Assembly (NCBI GenBank): GCA_015680685.1 | Contig: MNCI01023672.1 | Span: 1-64,000, forward strand | Source: Gnetum montanum | Lineage: Eukaryota > Streptophyta > Gnetopsida > Gnetales > Gnetaceae | DNA length: 64,000 bases | Reading direction: 5' to 3' | Shown here: positions 45,828 to 58,131 of the stretch, one piece after another | Layout: each line of letters starts with the position of its first letter | Position numbering within the stretch: position 1 is the stretch's first letter | The notes under the pieces: generated by a model | What the model was told of the DNA's origin: nothing | What the model saw: only the letters and a program-made list of their open reading frames with translations | The model's database searches: none | Position numbers and translations under genes: made by a program

Positions 45828-46130
45828 TTAGGACCACATTGATAGGGCCTAGTCAACAAGATTACATTGATGAGGCCTTGTTAACGTAGCCAACCAGAAT
45901 CCATCATACCACCACGACTAAATAAAAACTCATCCTTGAGTTTCTTTACAAGATTGGAAAGGTATGGTATTATTAACTAACTCTTAAGAAAACAAAAAAA
46001 ATTGACTTAACAAAACTAAGTGCCTGAGTGTACATATCAACACATTACAAAAATTATGATGTTCATGATACAAAACTAAAGATCATGACATGACTCTTTA
46101 AAATTGGATAGCACTTTCTTTGATGGCATA
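45828..46130 (-). other. Region between env-like ORF and 3'LTR of F
   Basis: Short untranslated stretch. Repeated cattgatgaggccttg/gtcaacaagattacattg words at 45835-45895 resemble inverted words at 49480-49530. No clear polypurine tract was seen beside the LTR, which weakens the exact boundary. Confidence 0.4.
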
Positions 46131-48999
46131 AAGTTGATGCAAAAGGTCAAACAATCCTAGGTGATGGTGGCTCCTAAGGTTCTAAGGAACCTTCAATGAT
46201 TTCAGGCATGTGCCACAATTGAGGTGGCTATGGCTATCCTACTATTAATACAACTTCTAGTAGGAGGCAAAAGGCATCTATCAATGCCTTCTTTTTCTTC
46301 TCCTTACTCCTAGGATTATGCACCATCCACACAAATTCATCAATGTGGATAGGAACAAGCACATTGCAAAGACAAGGAATCACTAGAAATAGCTTCTTAG
46401 TATTAATGAACCAAATAGAAAATTATTTAAGCTTGATGTTGAATGCCTTAACTATGTCTTTCAAATCCTAGTAATCATTCATTCTCTTGTCCAAGTTCTT
46501 GGTAGTTGATCATTGATCTATGAATTATACCTTAAGAACTTCAAGTTTAGCATTTGCTATCTCAAGCTTTTACTTAGTGTCTTTATGTTGCTTGAACTTA
46601 GCCTTGTACAACAAGTATGAGCTGACCACTTATTTTTTCAATTTTGACCATGGTTGTCCAGCAACTAGCATCACCAGGTTTACATAGTGGAGATTTGACA
46701 ATTCTATGTATTCTATCATTTCTTCAATCTGTAACTCCTTTAGGTAGATTTTTACTTTGTTATAGGCATTAATCCCATCAATGATGGGCTATCATACTTC
46801 TCTTCCCTTTTGGATTTACTAGAGGGCTTCATTTACTTCTACCTTAGCCATTTGAATATGTTTCTCATTTACCTCCTTTTGCAAGCCAACCTGGTCTTTA
46901 TAGTGATTTTTAACTCTTTCAAACTTAAGAGCCTCTTTTTTCCAAGTGTTGATCTTAATTGTAGACCTTTGGCATAAGGATTGGACTTCCTCCATAGATA
47001 GATTTTGATTCTCTATGGCCAATTTTCTTAACTCAATGTTTACCCTGGCAAGCTACTCCTATTATTAATGAATGAATTCCTACATCTATTATTTTTGTGC
47101 ATCAACATTGCACAAGTGATGATTTTTAGTGGTCAATGATTCATTTTCTTAGCACATTTCAAACCAAGTAGGTTTTTTCTTCTACTATGGATTAGTTGAA
47201 GATGGCCATCACTATTTCCTCCTCAAATTTTATGAATTTTTCTTGAAGTTGTTGAAAATCTTCATCTTTGGTGATTACTAGGCTAAGGAGTGTGAGATCA
47301 ACAAAATGAGCATGTAGTTCAACAATTTTTGCAATCAACCATTGGTTTTGTGCTTGGGCCATTCCAAGTTGCCCCTCCAAGATGATGGACTTGCCCTTTA
47401 CTTCCAATAGGTCTGACTAGGTTGTAGTAATGTTATCTAGGAAATTAAAGATTTCTTAAATCAATTGCTTAGTCCCTACTAGTCGATCCAATAACTCTTC
47501 ATGCTAGGCTACATTTAATTTTTCACTGACAATGCTTTCGGACATCTGCACATCTTAAAGTGTAGATACATCTGGTACAAATGTTGTAGGTGTATTAAGT
47601 GCTTCAATGATTTGATCAACAATTACTTTAGCAATGGTCTCCTATCCTTGGTGCTACATCACCAACATAGTTGCTCCTTCACCTTTCTCTAAATGCACCA
47701 CCAAAAAGGAGGCAACATTCCCAAAGATATCTGGGAATAAATGGTGTTGAGATAATGACACCATCACCTCTTGACCATTAGGATCTAACCTCATGGGTAA
47801 CTACATTCATTGGATAGAGAATATTGGTCCACCTCTTTCCATTTGACTGATTGTTTGAGATACCTCATTACGATGACTCATCATTGGTCAATACACAGAT
47901 GGATCTACATCACTCATTCCTACATGATACTCCAGCTCACGTAAGAGCTACTCTCAAATTTTGCACAAGCACTCAATGGCTACGTGGGCCTTTGGCATTG
48001 TTTCTTGAGTAGGCAATGGAGGTGGTGGCTACTACTTTCCTTCTTTAGTCATGACAGGTATCTTTTCCTTCATTATTTTAGCCACAAGGCCAAAGGTGCA
48101 TGCTTGATTGTGTCATTTTCTTATCAGATGATCCTTGTCCTTTTGCAAAGTTTCTAGATGAGGTATGGAAAAGGTAGGGTTTTTCTTCCACGTTCACTCT
48201 CTTTGAAGTGCTTCTTAATCTCTAAATAGATCAATTATGAAAGGTTTGATGTAAATCTCCCATTTAGAGTGGTGCATGTTGAAGTGGAAAAAGAAGTCAC
48301 CTCATTGGGCCTCACTGTTGGATTGAGATGGTAGGCTACTATTTTGAAATATTTGCATTCCATTAATGTGAGTGTGTCGTATTCCTTATAGTTGGCCCTA
48401 TAACACTACTGAGTCCACTCCCTTTTGGCCTCAAGGTTACCTTGTGTTAATAGCTCTACTAATTATGTCATAGTATCAGGCAACCCCAGTGTCTATGCAA
48501 TAACTTTAACTAAGTAGGACACTTGAATATCCTTGATCTTTACTATGGAGCTTAGCCTCCTATTGCTCTAGAAGAGACACATCTCTCCCATGTACCACTC
48601 CACACTAGAACTAATGATTGGCCACATGAGAGAGGTTTGCAATTTTTTTTTCACCTTTACTAGAGCATGATCTTAAAATTGCCTAAAGTTCAGTTCTTGG
48701 AGAATTGAGTGTTGGATCTCATGGGGCCTAATGATGTTGAGGTAGGCTTGTGTTAGTGTGACTTCAAGCCTTCATATGGGTCCTAGTGCTTCTCCTTGTT
48801 GTGATTATTTTGATGAAATTTATTCTTCAAGAATCTATCAAATAGATTCCACTTTGGACTCCTCTTGAAGAAATCCCATTCCATGGGTTACCTCTAGCGG
48901 CTCCTAGGCTTGTTCTTATTGGCCCCTTTTAGTTCTAGACTGTTTCTCCCTTACTTGAGAGGATCCTCCCTCCTATGGTTGTTTTGGTCTTAGTGCCAT
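46131..48999 (-). pseudogene. Env-like ORF of F (Athila type)
   Basis: Starts with ATG at 48999 (MALRPKQP) after a tgtgattacag that looks like a splice acceptor. Landmarks in order are LGLPDTMT near 48510-48490, FKIVAYHLNPTVRPNEVTSF near 48350-48290, LPFPYLI and KLCKR near 48180-48120. A long charged, coiled-coil-like C-terminus follows (47407-46819), including NQNLSMEEVQSL and GLQKEVNEKHIQMAKVEV. The end is near 46150. The NLxPT...SEVT and LPFPSLITxLC patterns are those recalled for Athila env-like ORFs. The role of these proteins in plants is not established. Many stops are present; no signal peptide or membrane segment was seen. Confidence 0.65.
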
Positions 49000-51180
49000 C
49001 TGTAATCACAACATGATCATAGGTTAGCAATTGTTGTATAACATGAAATAGTTAGGATACCTTATCTTCTTAGGATAGTTACACATGGCTAAGTTGTGAT
49101 TATGGATGATTTAATCAATTTTAACTATTATTTTATTTATGTTTTAATGTTAACAAGTCATTTTGAAGGGTGTTAGAATAGTTAACTCTCAAAATTTGAT
49201 GGTTTCATATCATTGTATTCATTAAACCTTTGGGAGAGTTACAAAAATTTTCAAAAAAATTCATTGGAAATCTTAAGGTTTGTGGTCCCCACGATAAAGA
49301 GCTTACCTCCAATAGCTGTAGGATCAAAGAACGGAGTGATTTGGACAAATGGTTGAGAAGTTTTGGGCTCTGAAAGGTTTTGGGCTTTAAAAATGACAAA
49401 AACTTCCCTTGTGTTATGAAGTAAATAACAAAAAATTTCAAAGTGTGTGGTGGTATATATGGAGTTTTTGACATAAATTGATGGAACCTCATTGACGAGG
49501 TTGGCTACATTGACAAGACCTCATCAACACAACTATTAACCACTATAGACTTCTGTTGACTTTGTCAAAATTTTCAAAATACAAGGAGTTTTTGATTGAA
49601 ATTTGCATCAAATGGAAGCCCAAAAAGCCATGACTAGGATGAATATAGTAGGAGGGTTTGGGAGCTTAGAAATTTAGAAAATTAAGAAAATGGTATGGAG
49701 GATGAATTTAATGAGAGGCTTAAGAACCACTGAGTGAGATACTCAATGGAATCTATGAAAGATAGGATTGTAGCAATGTCTAAAGTAAGGAACTTAACTA
49801 ACTAAGCCAAAAAATGTTCAATTGGATCCATCCCATAGCTGGCACATGTCCTTTTTGCCCTTGCATAACCTCAACTAAGGAGTGCATGGGTCCCAAAGTC
49901 AATTAAGGTTCATGAAAATTTAAGGACCAACATGAAGAATCTATCCAAGAATTCCAACACATCAAACTAAGACATGGAGCATAACATAGAACTGGGTAGT
50001 GAGATGAGTTATGGTAGCATTAATTGATGACTAAGAAGGTGGAATGGAATCCCAAATTGAGGTCATAAGAAGTCCCTTGTGAAGTTTGTGGTTAAAATGA
50101 CCTAAGAAGATCCATCCTTAGTCCAGACTAAAACTAGCCTCTTTTAGTGCCTTCACATCACCACTCCAAGACCGATCTACCCACTCAAGATACAAGAGTG
50201 CTCCCACAAAATGATCATCATTTCATAAGGAGAAGAAAAGAGAAGTAGAAAGTGAGAGAGAGAGGTCCTTAGTTAGAGGGGACCTTCAAGCATTGGTAAC
50301 ATGTCTTTCTAGCTCCATAACTAGTGCTCATAGACTGTTTATTTGTCTAATGGGTGTGCTTTGAATTTTCATCATTCTTTTTAATTTTTAATTTTTGGAT
50401 GGGAACCACACCATGGAAAGACCTTATTTGACTTCCTATTAGTAGTTGGAATGGAATAGTAATAAGTTCATGAAAAAAACTCAAGCACTCAAGTAAGTAG
50501 AAGAGTACAAAAAATATTAAGTTCTCTTGAAGTCACACCCTATACAAACCTTTGAATCCTTACCAATTTCAAAAACTACCAAGGTCACCAATTGATTAAA
50601 AGTTTCTTTAATGAAAGGGACCTCAAACTTCTAGAACAAGAAAAACCATAGAGTTTGTGAGATGGGTAGATGGCATGGACTCAATGCTTGTTCCATGAAA
50701 AATAAACCATGTCATAGTCATCATACATTATAATTCAAAAATACAAACCAAACATTAACAATCATGACATTAAGCACAAGCCATCATTAGTAACCAGCAA
50801 CAATGACACTATGTCCTATGGTAATAAAGCACTTTTATTAGCATAAATGAAGAAAAGTCACACACAAATAAAAAAAAGAAAAATATATATAAGAAAGTGT
50901 AAATTAATTAAGAAATTTTCAAATTTACTAATGATGGTGCAAAATAAAAAATGATGTAAAATGAAAAATATTTGAAAATAAAAAATTATAAAATAAATAA
51001 CTTGTAAATTCAAAAACGTGGAAAAAAAGTAGAAAAATTGAGAGGCTATATGGATGGTTAACATGGATGGCCATCTCCCCCATGACTAAGTTGGAAGGAG
51101 AAGATCCAAAAAATTGAACATGGTTGTTCATTTGTAGAGGTATTTGTTGTACTGGCTTGCTTGGACTGAAGAAAAGTGTC
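49000..51180 (-). other. Spacer of F between pol and env-like ORF
   Basis: About 2.2 kb without coding evidence on either strand. A/T-rich near 50840-51000 (possible run-off end of pol), pyrimidine-rich near 50230-50270. A word set cattgacgaggttggctacattgacaag at 49480-49530 is related, in the opposite direction, to 45835-45905. The last bases before the env-like ATG read like a 3' splice site. Confidence 0.5.
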
Positions 51181-52340
51181 ACTTCTTGGATGTTGACCAA
51201 CTACATTTTATTTGGGCTCTTAGGTTTGTATATGGTCATGGCCCCAGAAGGAAAGGTTTTAAAAATTATGTAAGGTCCCTTCCACAATGTTTGAAACTTA
51301 TTTTTCTATGGTACATGTGTGGGATTCTAGTAGAGAACCGTATCTCTTAGTTGAAATTTCCCTTTCCATATTTTGAGGTCATTTCATTACTTGTTGAATG
51401 GCTTGTGCACCTCATTTAAAGATAGGACCACCAACTGATTTTGATCTAGCACATTCAAGTTGATCAATCTTTCTCTTTATGCCTGACTCAAGTCAAGGTT
51501 CAAATCATAGGTTGTTGAGATTTTATGGAGCTCAAATTGAATTAGGAGCATTATAAGTTTTCCATACACTAACTTGTAGGAAGAGTAGCCAATGGAGAGT
51601 TTCCATGTTGAGTAATAGGCCCAGAGGCCATTATTGAATTTTGTGCTCTAATCTCTCCTATATTTACTTATGGTCCTTGTTAGGATCTTTGTAATCTCTT
51701 ATTTAGTTACCTCTACTTGACTATTAGCTTTGGGGTAATATGGTATTATTAATTTATGTTCAACCCTCAAGCATTGCATCAACTTTCTAAAAGTACCACC
51801 TGCAATGAGTTCCATTGTTAAAAAGTAGTGCACATGGCTTCCCAAACCTATTTACAACATTTGTTTGCACAAATCTAGCAATAGTGGATGATGTATAGTT
51901 AGTAACAACTTCTACTTCTACCCATTTTGTGTAGTAGTCAATTACTACGATGATATATGCCTTTCCATTGGACATGGGTGTGATGGGACCTATGAAGTCT
52001 ATGCCACATATTTCAAAGAACTTTAGTGGTTGAATCCACTATTGAGGATCCTCCATTCATGTGTTCATCCCACCATCTCTTTGGTAGTTTTCACAAGATT
52101 AGACAAATAGGTGGGCATCCCTGAAGATTGTAGGTCAATAATATCCTATCATCGAAATTTTTATGGCCATGCATCTTCCTACATAGTGGCCTTTGCAAGG
52201 TCCTTTGTGAGCATCCTGAAGAATGTGTAATTGATCTTCATTAGAGACACCAAAAAATCAGGCCATTAATGCACACCTTGTAGAGGTGTCCATTGATTTC
52301 CATGAAGTATTTGGCTTGATGAAGAAATTGTTGCTTCTTT
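51181..52340 (-). pseudogene. Integrase of F
   Basis: Read on the minus strand it opens YFMEINGHLYKVCINGLIFW near 52305-52250, then a damaged zinc-binding segment. The core has MSNGKAYIIVVIDYYTKWVE at 51975-51916 and FGKPCALLFNNGTH near 51850, where the second Asp of the usual DNG is Asn. Further on come LWAYYSTWKL, INLNVLDQNQLV and LWKGPYIIFKTFPSGA, the GPY module. It matches the integrase of G (62220-63278) closely. Confidence 0.82.
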
Positions 52341-53800
52341 CTAAAGTCAAGATCTTGTGGCATCTCCTGAGTATGAAGATAGATGAGGATGCCATTGTAC
52401 CATGTTGTTTTTAATGACACTTGGTTAGGTATTACTTGTGTAAAAAGAAGTTCATCTGGAAATTGATCAAAGAGTAAGCTCTCCTTCTATTTATTATCCC
52501 ATCTCAATTGAGAGAGGTGGTCAGCAATCACATTCTTGGTCCCTTTCTGATCTACCATCATGAGATCAAATTCTTGTAAGATCATGATTGATTGTGTGAT
52601 ATGGGGACTCATTGTCAACTTGTTCATTAGGAAGCATATGACACTATGGCCTATGTGCACAAATACTTTATAACTAAGCATACAACACTACCATTAATTC
52701 TTTCTTGATGGTGGTATAATTCATTTGTGCACCTACAATGCTTCAACTCATGCAATGGATGTAATATGGACATTTTTTATCATCCAACTACATAAGCACC
52801 ACTCCTAAAGCATAATTAGATGGGTTTATCATTAAGTGAAATGGTTTGAACTAGTCTTGTGCCCATAGAATTGGAGTTTCTATGAGTTTTTCTTTCAACT
52901 GATGGAATGCATGTTCACACTCCTTGGTCCAAATGAATGAAGCATCTTTCTTCGTAAGCTTAACTACTGGCTTTGCAATCTTAGAGAAATTCTCTATGAA
53001 TAATTGGTAGTAGCCAGTATGTCCAAGGAATGATTGGGCATCTTTAAATATCTCTTGTTAGCATGTTATTCCTTGGATGATCCTTATCTTCTCCAAGTCT
53101 ACCTCAATTTCTTCTTGTGAAATTCAATGCCCCAATACAATGCCTTCTTGTACCATAAGATGACTTTTTTGCTAGTTGAGCCATAGATTTATTTCCACAC
53201 ATATCTTTAGTACTTTCTTAAGGTGGTCCATAGCTTGCTCAAATGTAGCTCCATAGGTGGATAAGTCATCCATGAATACTTCCACACCACTACTAATTTT
53301 TTGCTAAAAGATTCTAAGGACTAGGCGTTAAATGTTTTAGGAACATTGCATAGGCCAAATGACATCTTACAATATACAAAAGTTCCCCAAGGACTTGTGA
53401 ATGTTGTCTTAACCTAATATTCTGGCACAATTTAGATTTGGTTATAGCCACTATAACCATCCAAGAAGCTATAATTGCAATGCTTGGAGATGGTGTCTAA
53501 CACTTGATCCACAAATGATAATGAAAAATGATCTTTGAATGTTTCCATGTTCAATAGCTTGAAGTAAATACAAACTTGCCATTTGGCATCTTTCTTTGGC
53601 ACAATTATGAGTGGGCTAACCCATTCACTATCTGCGATGGGATAGATGAACCTCACCTTGAGGAGTTGCTCTATTTCCTCCTTAATGATCTACTTCAATT
53701 TGGGGTTCAACCATCTCTACAACTACCTTCTTGGCTTCATGGCCAAGTCAATGTAAATGCAATGTTGGCATATCCTTGAATCGATTCTAGTCAGCTTAGG
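52341..53800 (-). pseudogene. Reverse transcriptase and RNase H of F
   Basis: RT has MRFIYPIADSEWVSPLIIVP at 53656-53597, then KDHFSLSFVDQVLDTISKH and NYSFLDGYSGYNQI down to 53435. The active site VFMDDLSTYG is near 53282-53253 (Asp pair intact). RNase H includes YYIHCMS and KKELMVV near 52760-52690. It ends EFDLMMVDQKGTKNVIADHL at about 52579-52520, the C-terminal RNase H word of Athila elements. No second RNase H is seen, unlike I and C. Frames shift and TAG/TGA stops occur. Confidence 0.87.
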
Positions 53801-54640
53801 ATATGACCAAGCAAAGGTTGTTGGCCATTTGTTAACCAACTTCAACAACTTTTCTTTTTATTTAGGAGCAAGTCTAACATTGATAATGATTAGCTTACCA
53901 TTGTTTAAGAATGCATGTCAACTAGTAGAGTTTTCAACTCTATGGGCTCCTTCTTGAAGTTATCATGGAGTTCCAAATCTTCCAAATAGGTATCATCATC
54001 TTCATCATCAAAGAGTTGGTGATGACCTTACTCAAGTTCATTCATACTTTCAACATAAGCACATGTTAGGATCTCAATTGATTCCATGCATAATGTGCTG
54101 CTATCTAAGTTAGTTGTCAACCATTGGGTGCCCTCCTATTTTATGGCTACTATGTATAGACACCTTTGAATATTTGTTTCTTATACACACTGATTACATG
54201 CTTTAGTATATGTACTTTTGATGGATCAAATATTTTTTTGCATAATTCCACCCATTATCACTATACATGATGCATGGAATATGCTTCTTCTCTAAATGTC
54301 CAAATTCATTTTCCTTGGAGATTTCCAAGGAGAGGTCCCTTATACCCATATGTGGATTAGTTGTACTTAACCAAGTCCTTCCCATAATGATGGGGAAGTC
54401 ACCTTTACAGTTTTTGACCTTGATCATCAGAAAATTGATAGGCTAAGGTTACCCACTAATTGTGGTTACAATGTCCTTCACTAATCCTAAAGGAATAGTG
54501 ATTGACTAATTTGCTAATTCTAAATGGATGTTGCTCTTCTTAAGAGGTGGTAGGTTCCATTCCTTGTACATGTCATGAGAGATGAGATTAACACTAGAAC
54601 CAGAATCAAGAAGATCCTTGCGTGGCTCATGTCCAGTGAT
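53801..54640 (-). pseudogene. Protease of F and join to RT
   Basis: LLDSGSSVNLISHDMYKEWN near 54618-54559 holds the catalytic Asp-Ser-Gly. It continues PPLKKSNIHLELAN, GLVKDIVTTISG and NCKGDFPIIMGRTWLSTTNP (54412-54353), then CIMYSDNGW. Below 54200 the connection to RT is decayed but readable as PTLHLHxLGHEAKK-like words near 53740. In G the same site reads LDSSSGVN. Confidence 0.8.
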
Positions 54641-57150
54641 CTATAGGTAAATGAGTGGACTTCCTAGGTTAGATATTTTCATGGAAAGATTGCTAGCCTT
54701 CATCCAATTGAAAAAAACATGAGTTAATATCATAGTGTGGATCCAAGGTGGAATTTGGTTTGAAGGGCACTCAAATATATCTAATGCAGAGGATGAGGGT
54801 ACTAGAGATGCAAGGTGAGAAGCCATATTAGGTTGTGAGGGTTTGGGAGGGCTATTAAGTCAGAAAAATGGTTGTTTCCTAGAATGATTATCCAAACCAC
54901 TTGACTAGAAGGTTAGCTATGAATTCATAGCCCCTATAGCATTTTATTGTTGTGGCTATGAGGGAAATTTACCCTACATGGATAGAGTAGGAGGTAATTA
55001 GGTTGAGGGTAAAGGGATGTGTGTAGATGAATGCAGAGAGTGGTATGGATATGGGTGCTCCCCTTGAGTAGATGGTGAATGTGTTCAGTGATACTCTACC
55101 AAGTAATAGTGATGCTAAAATTAGGCATAACTTGTAGAATTTCATGAAGAGATGACTCGTTGAACTTATTACCCATATGGATCTAGTTGCCTATAATGGT
55201 ATTGCTACCTTGGTGGTGGCATTTTCCACAATTGTGATTGATGCCATTGTTGGTATTGCTTATATGGTTATGATAGAGCTTCACTTGGATAATAAGCTTG
55301 TTGGTGTTGGAGGAACTGCCTTAGATTTCCTTGAAGATAAGGCAATCATTTGGATGCTTGCCTCCTTGCTAGTCATGGATTTAATGCATACACCCCAAAC
55401 TCTTGTAAGTGTGACACCATAGAGCAACTCCCCTTTAGATGATCATATTGATAGGTGCCACATTCAATATCATCTTTGGATTCTATCTCCACAATGTTTT
55501 CTACTACAACAGCCTTACCCTTACCTCTCTGGTAAGCACGTTTAGCTCCTTTTTGTCTCCTACATTCACAATCACTATTTTGTTCTTTGAATGCTTCTAC
55601 AATTTTCCTGGTAGTTTGGAATTTCTCATCCAAAGAGTCCTATCGTTTGTCAACCTTTATTGAAATATCATAAACAAATTTTTGTATAGGAAAGGTTTTT
55701 CTATTTATCACCTTGTCAAGTGGTGCATCCTCTTCTTCATAGAATCAAACCTCCCTTTTTCTTATGGAAGGATTCCTATTACTCTTCTGCAATTTCTCTT
55801 TTTTGTAACTCATCTTCTTCTTTTGCCACATACTCTATAAGCCTTTGGATCTAATGAGCTCTTAGTTTAGAAAATCTTCCTTGGGCATAAACCCCAAGAG
55901 TTCTTCTTGTTTTAGCTCTGAGCCCATCTATGATGTGGCAAAGTTTTTCCTTCTGAGAATATCCATGGCTACGACATCAATGTAAGAGAGAATAATATTT
56001 GGCCATGGAGGCATCCAAGGGTTCATGTGTTTCCTATTTATAGCCTTGGATTTCCCTTCTCAAGTTGGACACTCTAGAGTACACTTGATATTTATCATTA
56101 AATAACTCAATCATTGTACTTCATCGATAGATAGATTCTGGCTCTCAAGAACAATACCAGCTTTTAGCTTCCTTGATGAGTGTCCTAGGGAAGAGCTTGA
56201 GTTTCTACCAATCATTTTCAATGTTTTGTAAGGCACAGGCATCATGAAAAGCTTGTAGATTTTTTTGCAGATTAGAATTGTATCCTCCCTCAAATCTTGG
56301 GATATTGTTCATATCTAAGCACTTGATCCAACTATCCTTCACATGCCTAGTTAGAATCTTTACTGCCTCTACAATGTTAAGCATGATTTGAGTAGCCAAC
56401 AAAGGCTCATCATCATCATTATGGCATTGTCTTTGATGATGTTCTCTGTTACCCTGACATTCTTGGTGGGTTCTACAGTCATTGTTATATCATTGATCAC
56501 CTTCATCATGATTATTTCTATGGTAGCTTCTATGAGAACTAGTAGATGAAAAAGAATGTTCAAAATCAAATGAAGAGAAAGGTGGACTACCATTGCCACT
56601 ATGATGTCCACCACCACCTCTTTGCTCATTACAATAACCATACTTAGATCCCTTTCCATCATGATGTTTACCTGAGTCCTTACCTTAACTGTTACTTTTT
56701 CTTGAACCTAGTTTATGAATAGTGGATCATAGATTCAGGGCCATATCCTCATCACCAACAATAGAGGGTGGAGAATCTTCATGTTGGGAAACCTCAAGGA
56801 AAGGATCCACATTGTCATCTTGGTTTAGCAAGAACAAAGTGTTAGTAAAGTGTTTCCATTTTGTAAACTTGTGATGCTTCACCTAGTGTCAATCTCTCTT
56901 GTGTTATGTTTCAATGGAATGGTAGTCTCCAGTGTCATAACCATTCATAATGTATTCTTCATGAAGATCTAGGATGCCCAACTTTTTAAGAGTTTGAAAG
57001 AGCATCCCTAGCACAAATCAATCGGGAAGTAATATGATGTTGCCCTCCATGTCATGCCATTGTAGCTATTCATCTAGATGAGTATATACCACTTTGCACT
57101 CTTGTGGGACTAGCAATTTGACATCTTCATGCCTATGGGAAGAAGACATC
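54641..57150 (-). pseudogene. gag of F
   Basis: ATG at 57150 begins MSSSHRHEDVKLLVPQEC, the best start because the primer site lies 130 bases upstream. After a Ser/His/Gly-rich part (56700-56500) the capsid region reads NNIPRFEGGYNSNLQKNLQA (about 56310-56250), HDACALQNIENDW and LFPRTLIKEAKSWY, a gag word set of the Athila lineage. Further on come SKLRAH, EYVAKEEDELQ and a basic GAKRAYQRGKGKAVVV tract at 55555-55510. CGTYQYDHLKGSC (55455-55417) may be a decayed zinc knuckle. The last part, to 54640, is Pro/Tyr/His-rich. It aligns with G gag from 58132 on. Confidence 0.8.
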
Positions 57151-57282
57151 TTGCAAAACAAATAAAATTATAAATGTGCTTAGTAGTTATATGTCATGTG
57201 AGAATGATGTTAACCTTGAGTTAGTCCAACAATATTAATAATAATCACTAATCCTAGATAACACATGCTTAACAAACAAAGT

Positions 57283-57300
57283 CCCCTACAACAGTGTTGA
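57283..57300 (-). other. Primer-binding site of F (degenerate)
   Basis: On the minus strand CAACACTGTTGTAGGGGA directly follows the LTR end CATCA. It resembles the common plant primer word TGGCGCCGTTGCCGGGGA, with most differences being transitions. The assignment is tentative. Confidence 0.5.
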
Positions 57301-58131
57301 TGATGAGTGGCGAGATACCCCTACATCCAACCATACAAATCATAAAGCATTCACATGCAATCTAATTAAATTATATGGACTTTATAGTTTCTAGTGCACT
57401 ATTCTTCTAGAAATTGAATCTTACCCTAAGGTCATTTGTTGTCTTCCCAATTACACTTGTGAAGTACAAAGGTATGGTTAAGTATAATTGAGGCATATGA
57501 TTTTTATTATTTTATGTTTTATGGTTTTGGTGTTTAAAGAGAGATAAAGTAATTGGATTAACTAATTAACTAGTCTCTAACTAGTCCTAACATAAGAATC
57601 CAGTCCCACTCTCCATACACATCTTGAACCCATGCATTCACTATTGGATTACCAAGCACTATGCTACTAGGTGCACCAAGAAATAACATTGTTGGGATTA
57701 CCAAGTGAATGCATGTTACACTTGAAGCAATCGTACTTATGTAATTAATCTATCTACCTTATCTCACTTAATTACCTTATTATCTTAGTTACTAAAAAAC
57801 ATTGATTAAATAATTGAAAACATTGAATGCATGAATAAATATCTAAACTATAGAGAATGCTGCAAGCTTTATCAAGAAGCCCATCTTTATTACCGTACAT
57901 ACTATCATGCTCAAGTACAACAATGCTTGAATAAAGATCTATATATTCAATGACTCCTATTGCAAGAACTTGGGAGAAATATTCTAACTTTCAAATGACC
58001 AAACTACGAGAGTTCTACTACTATTCTAAATTTGATGCAATAAATGTGGCCGGTAAGCACATATTTATAGCAAAAAATGAACACTATGTGGACAAGGCTT
58101 CCTCGTCAATGCAATTGATCATGATCCATCA
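57301..58131 (-). repeat. 5'LTR of F
   Basis: Ends are inverted: TGATGAGTGG at the low end and GATCCATCA at the high end on the plus strand, so on the minus strand it reads TGATG...CATCA. Length 831. Direct repeat of 45245-45827. A plus-strand ORF inside (57950-58219) runs across the boundary into G and is not a gene. Confidence 0.78.

Larger units (their letters stand above)
45245..58131 (-). mobile_element. Element F: Athila-like Ty3/gypsy retrotransposon
   Basis: Minus-strand element with 5'LTR 57301-58131, primer site, gag, protease, RT, RNase H, integrase, a long spacer, an env-like ORF and a 3'LTR. The 3'LTR is cut by C at 45244; its last 240 or so bases must lie left of C. The LTR copies 45245-45827 and 57544-58131 are direct repeats, with 11 differences in 100 bases counted. 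Athila assignment rests on pol motifs (DQKGTKNVIADHLSQL) and the env-like ORF after pol. F interrupts the gag of G at 58131/58132. AGCAT at 58132-58136 is the predicted target duplication. Confidence 0.82.

Noticed and set aside
51787-51975. Endogenous pararetrovirus integrant
   Set aside because: The D-Y-T-K-W-V-E integrase tract and the gag-protease-RT-RNase H-integrase order are those of Ty3/gypsy retrotransposons; pararetroviruses lack integrase.
55177-55422. + strand ORF opposite F gag
   Set aside because: Shadow of the Pro/Tyr/His-rich gag tail on the minus strand; a similar shadow exists opposite G gag (59203-59412).
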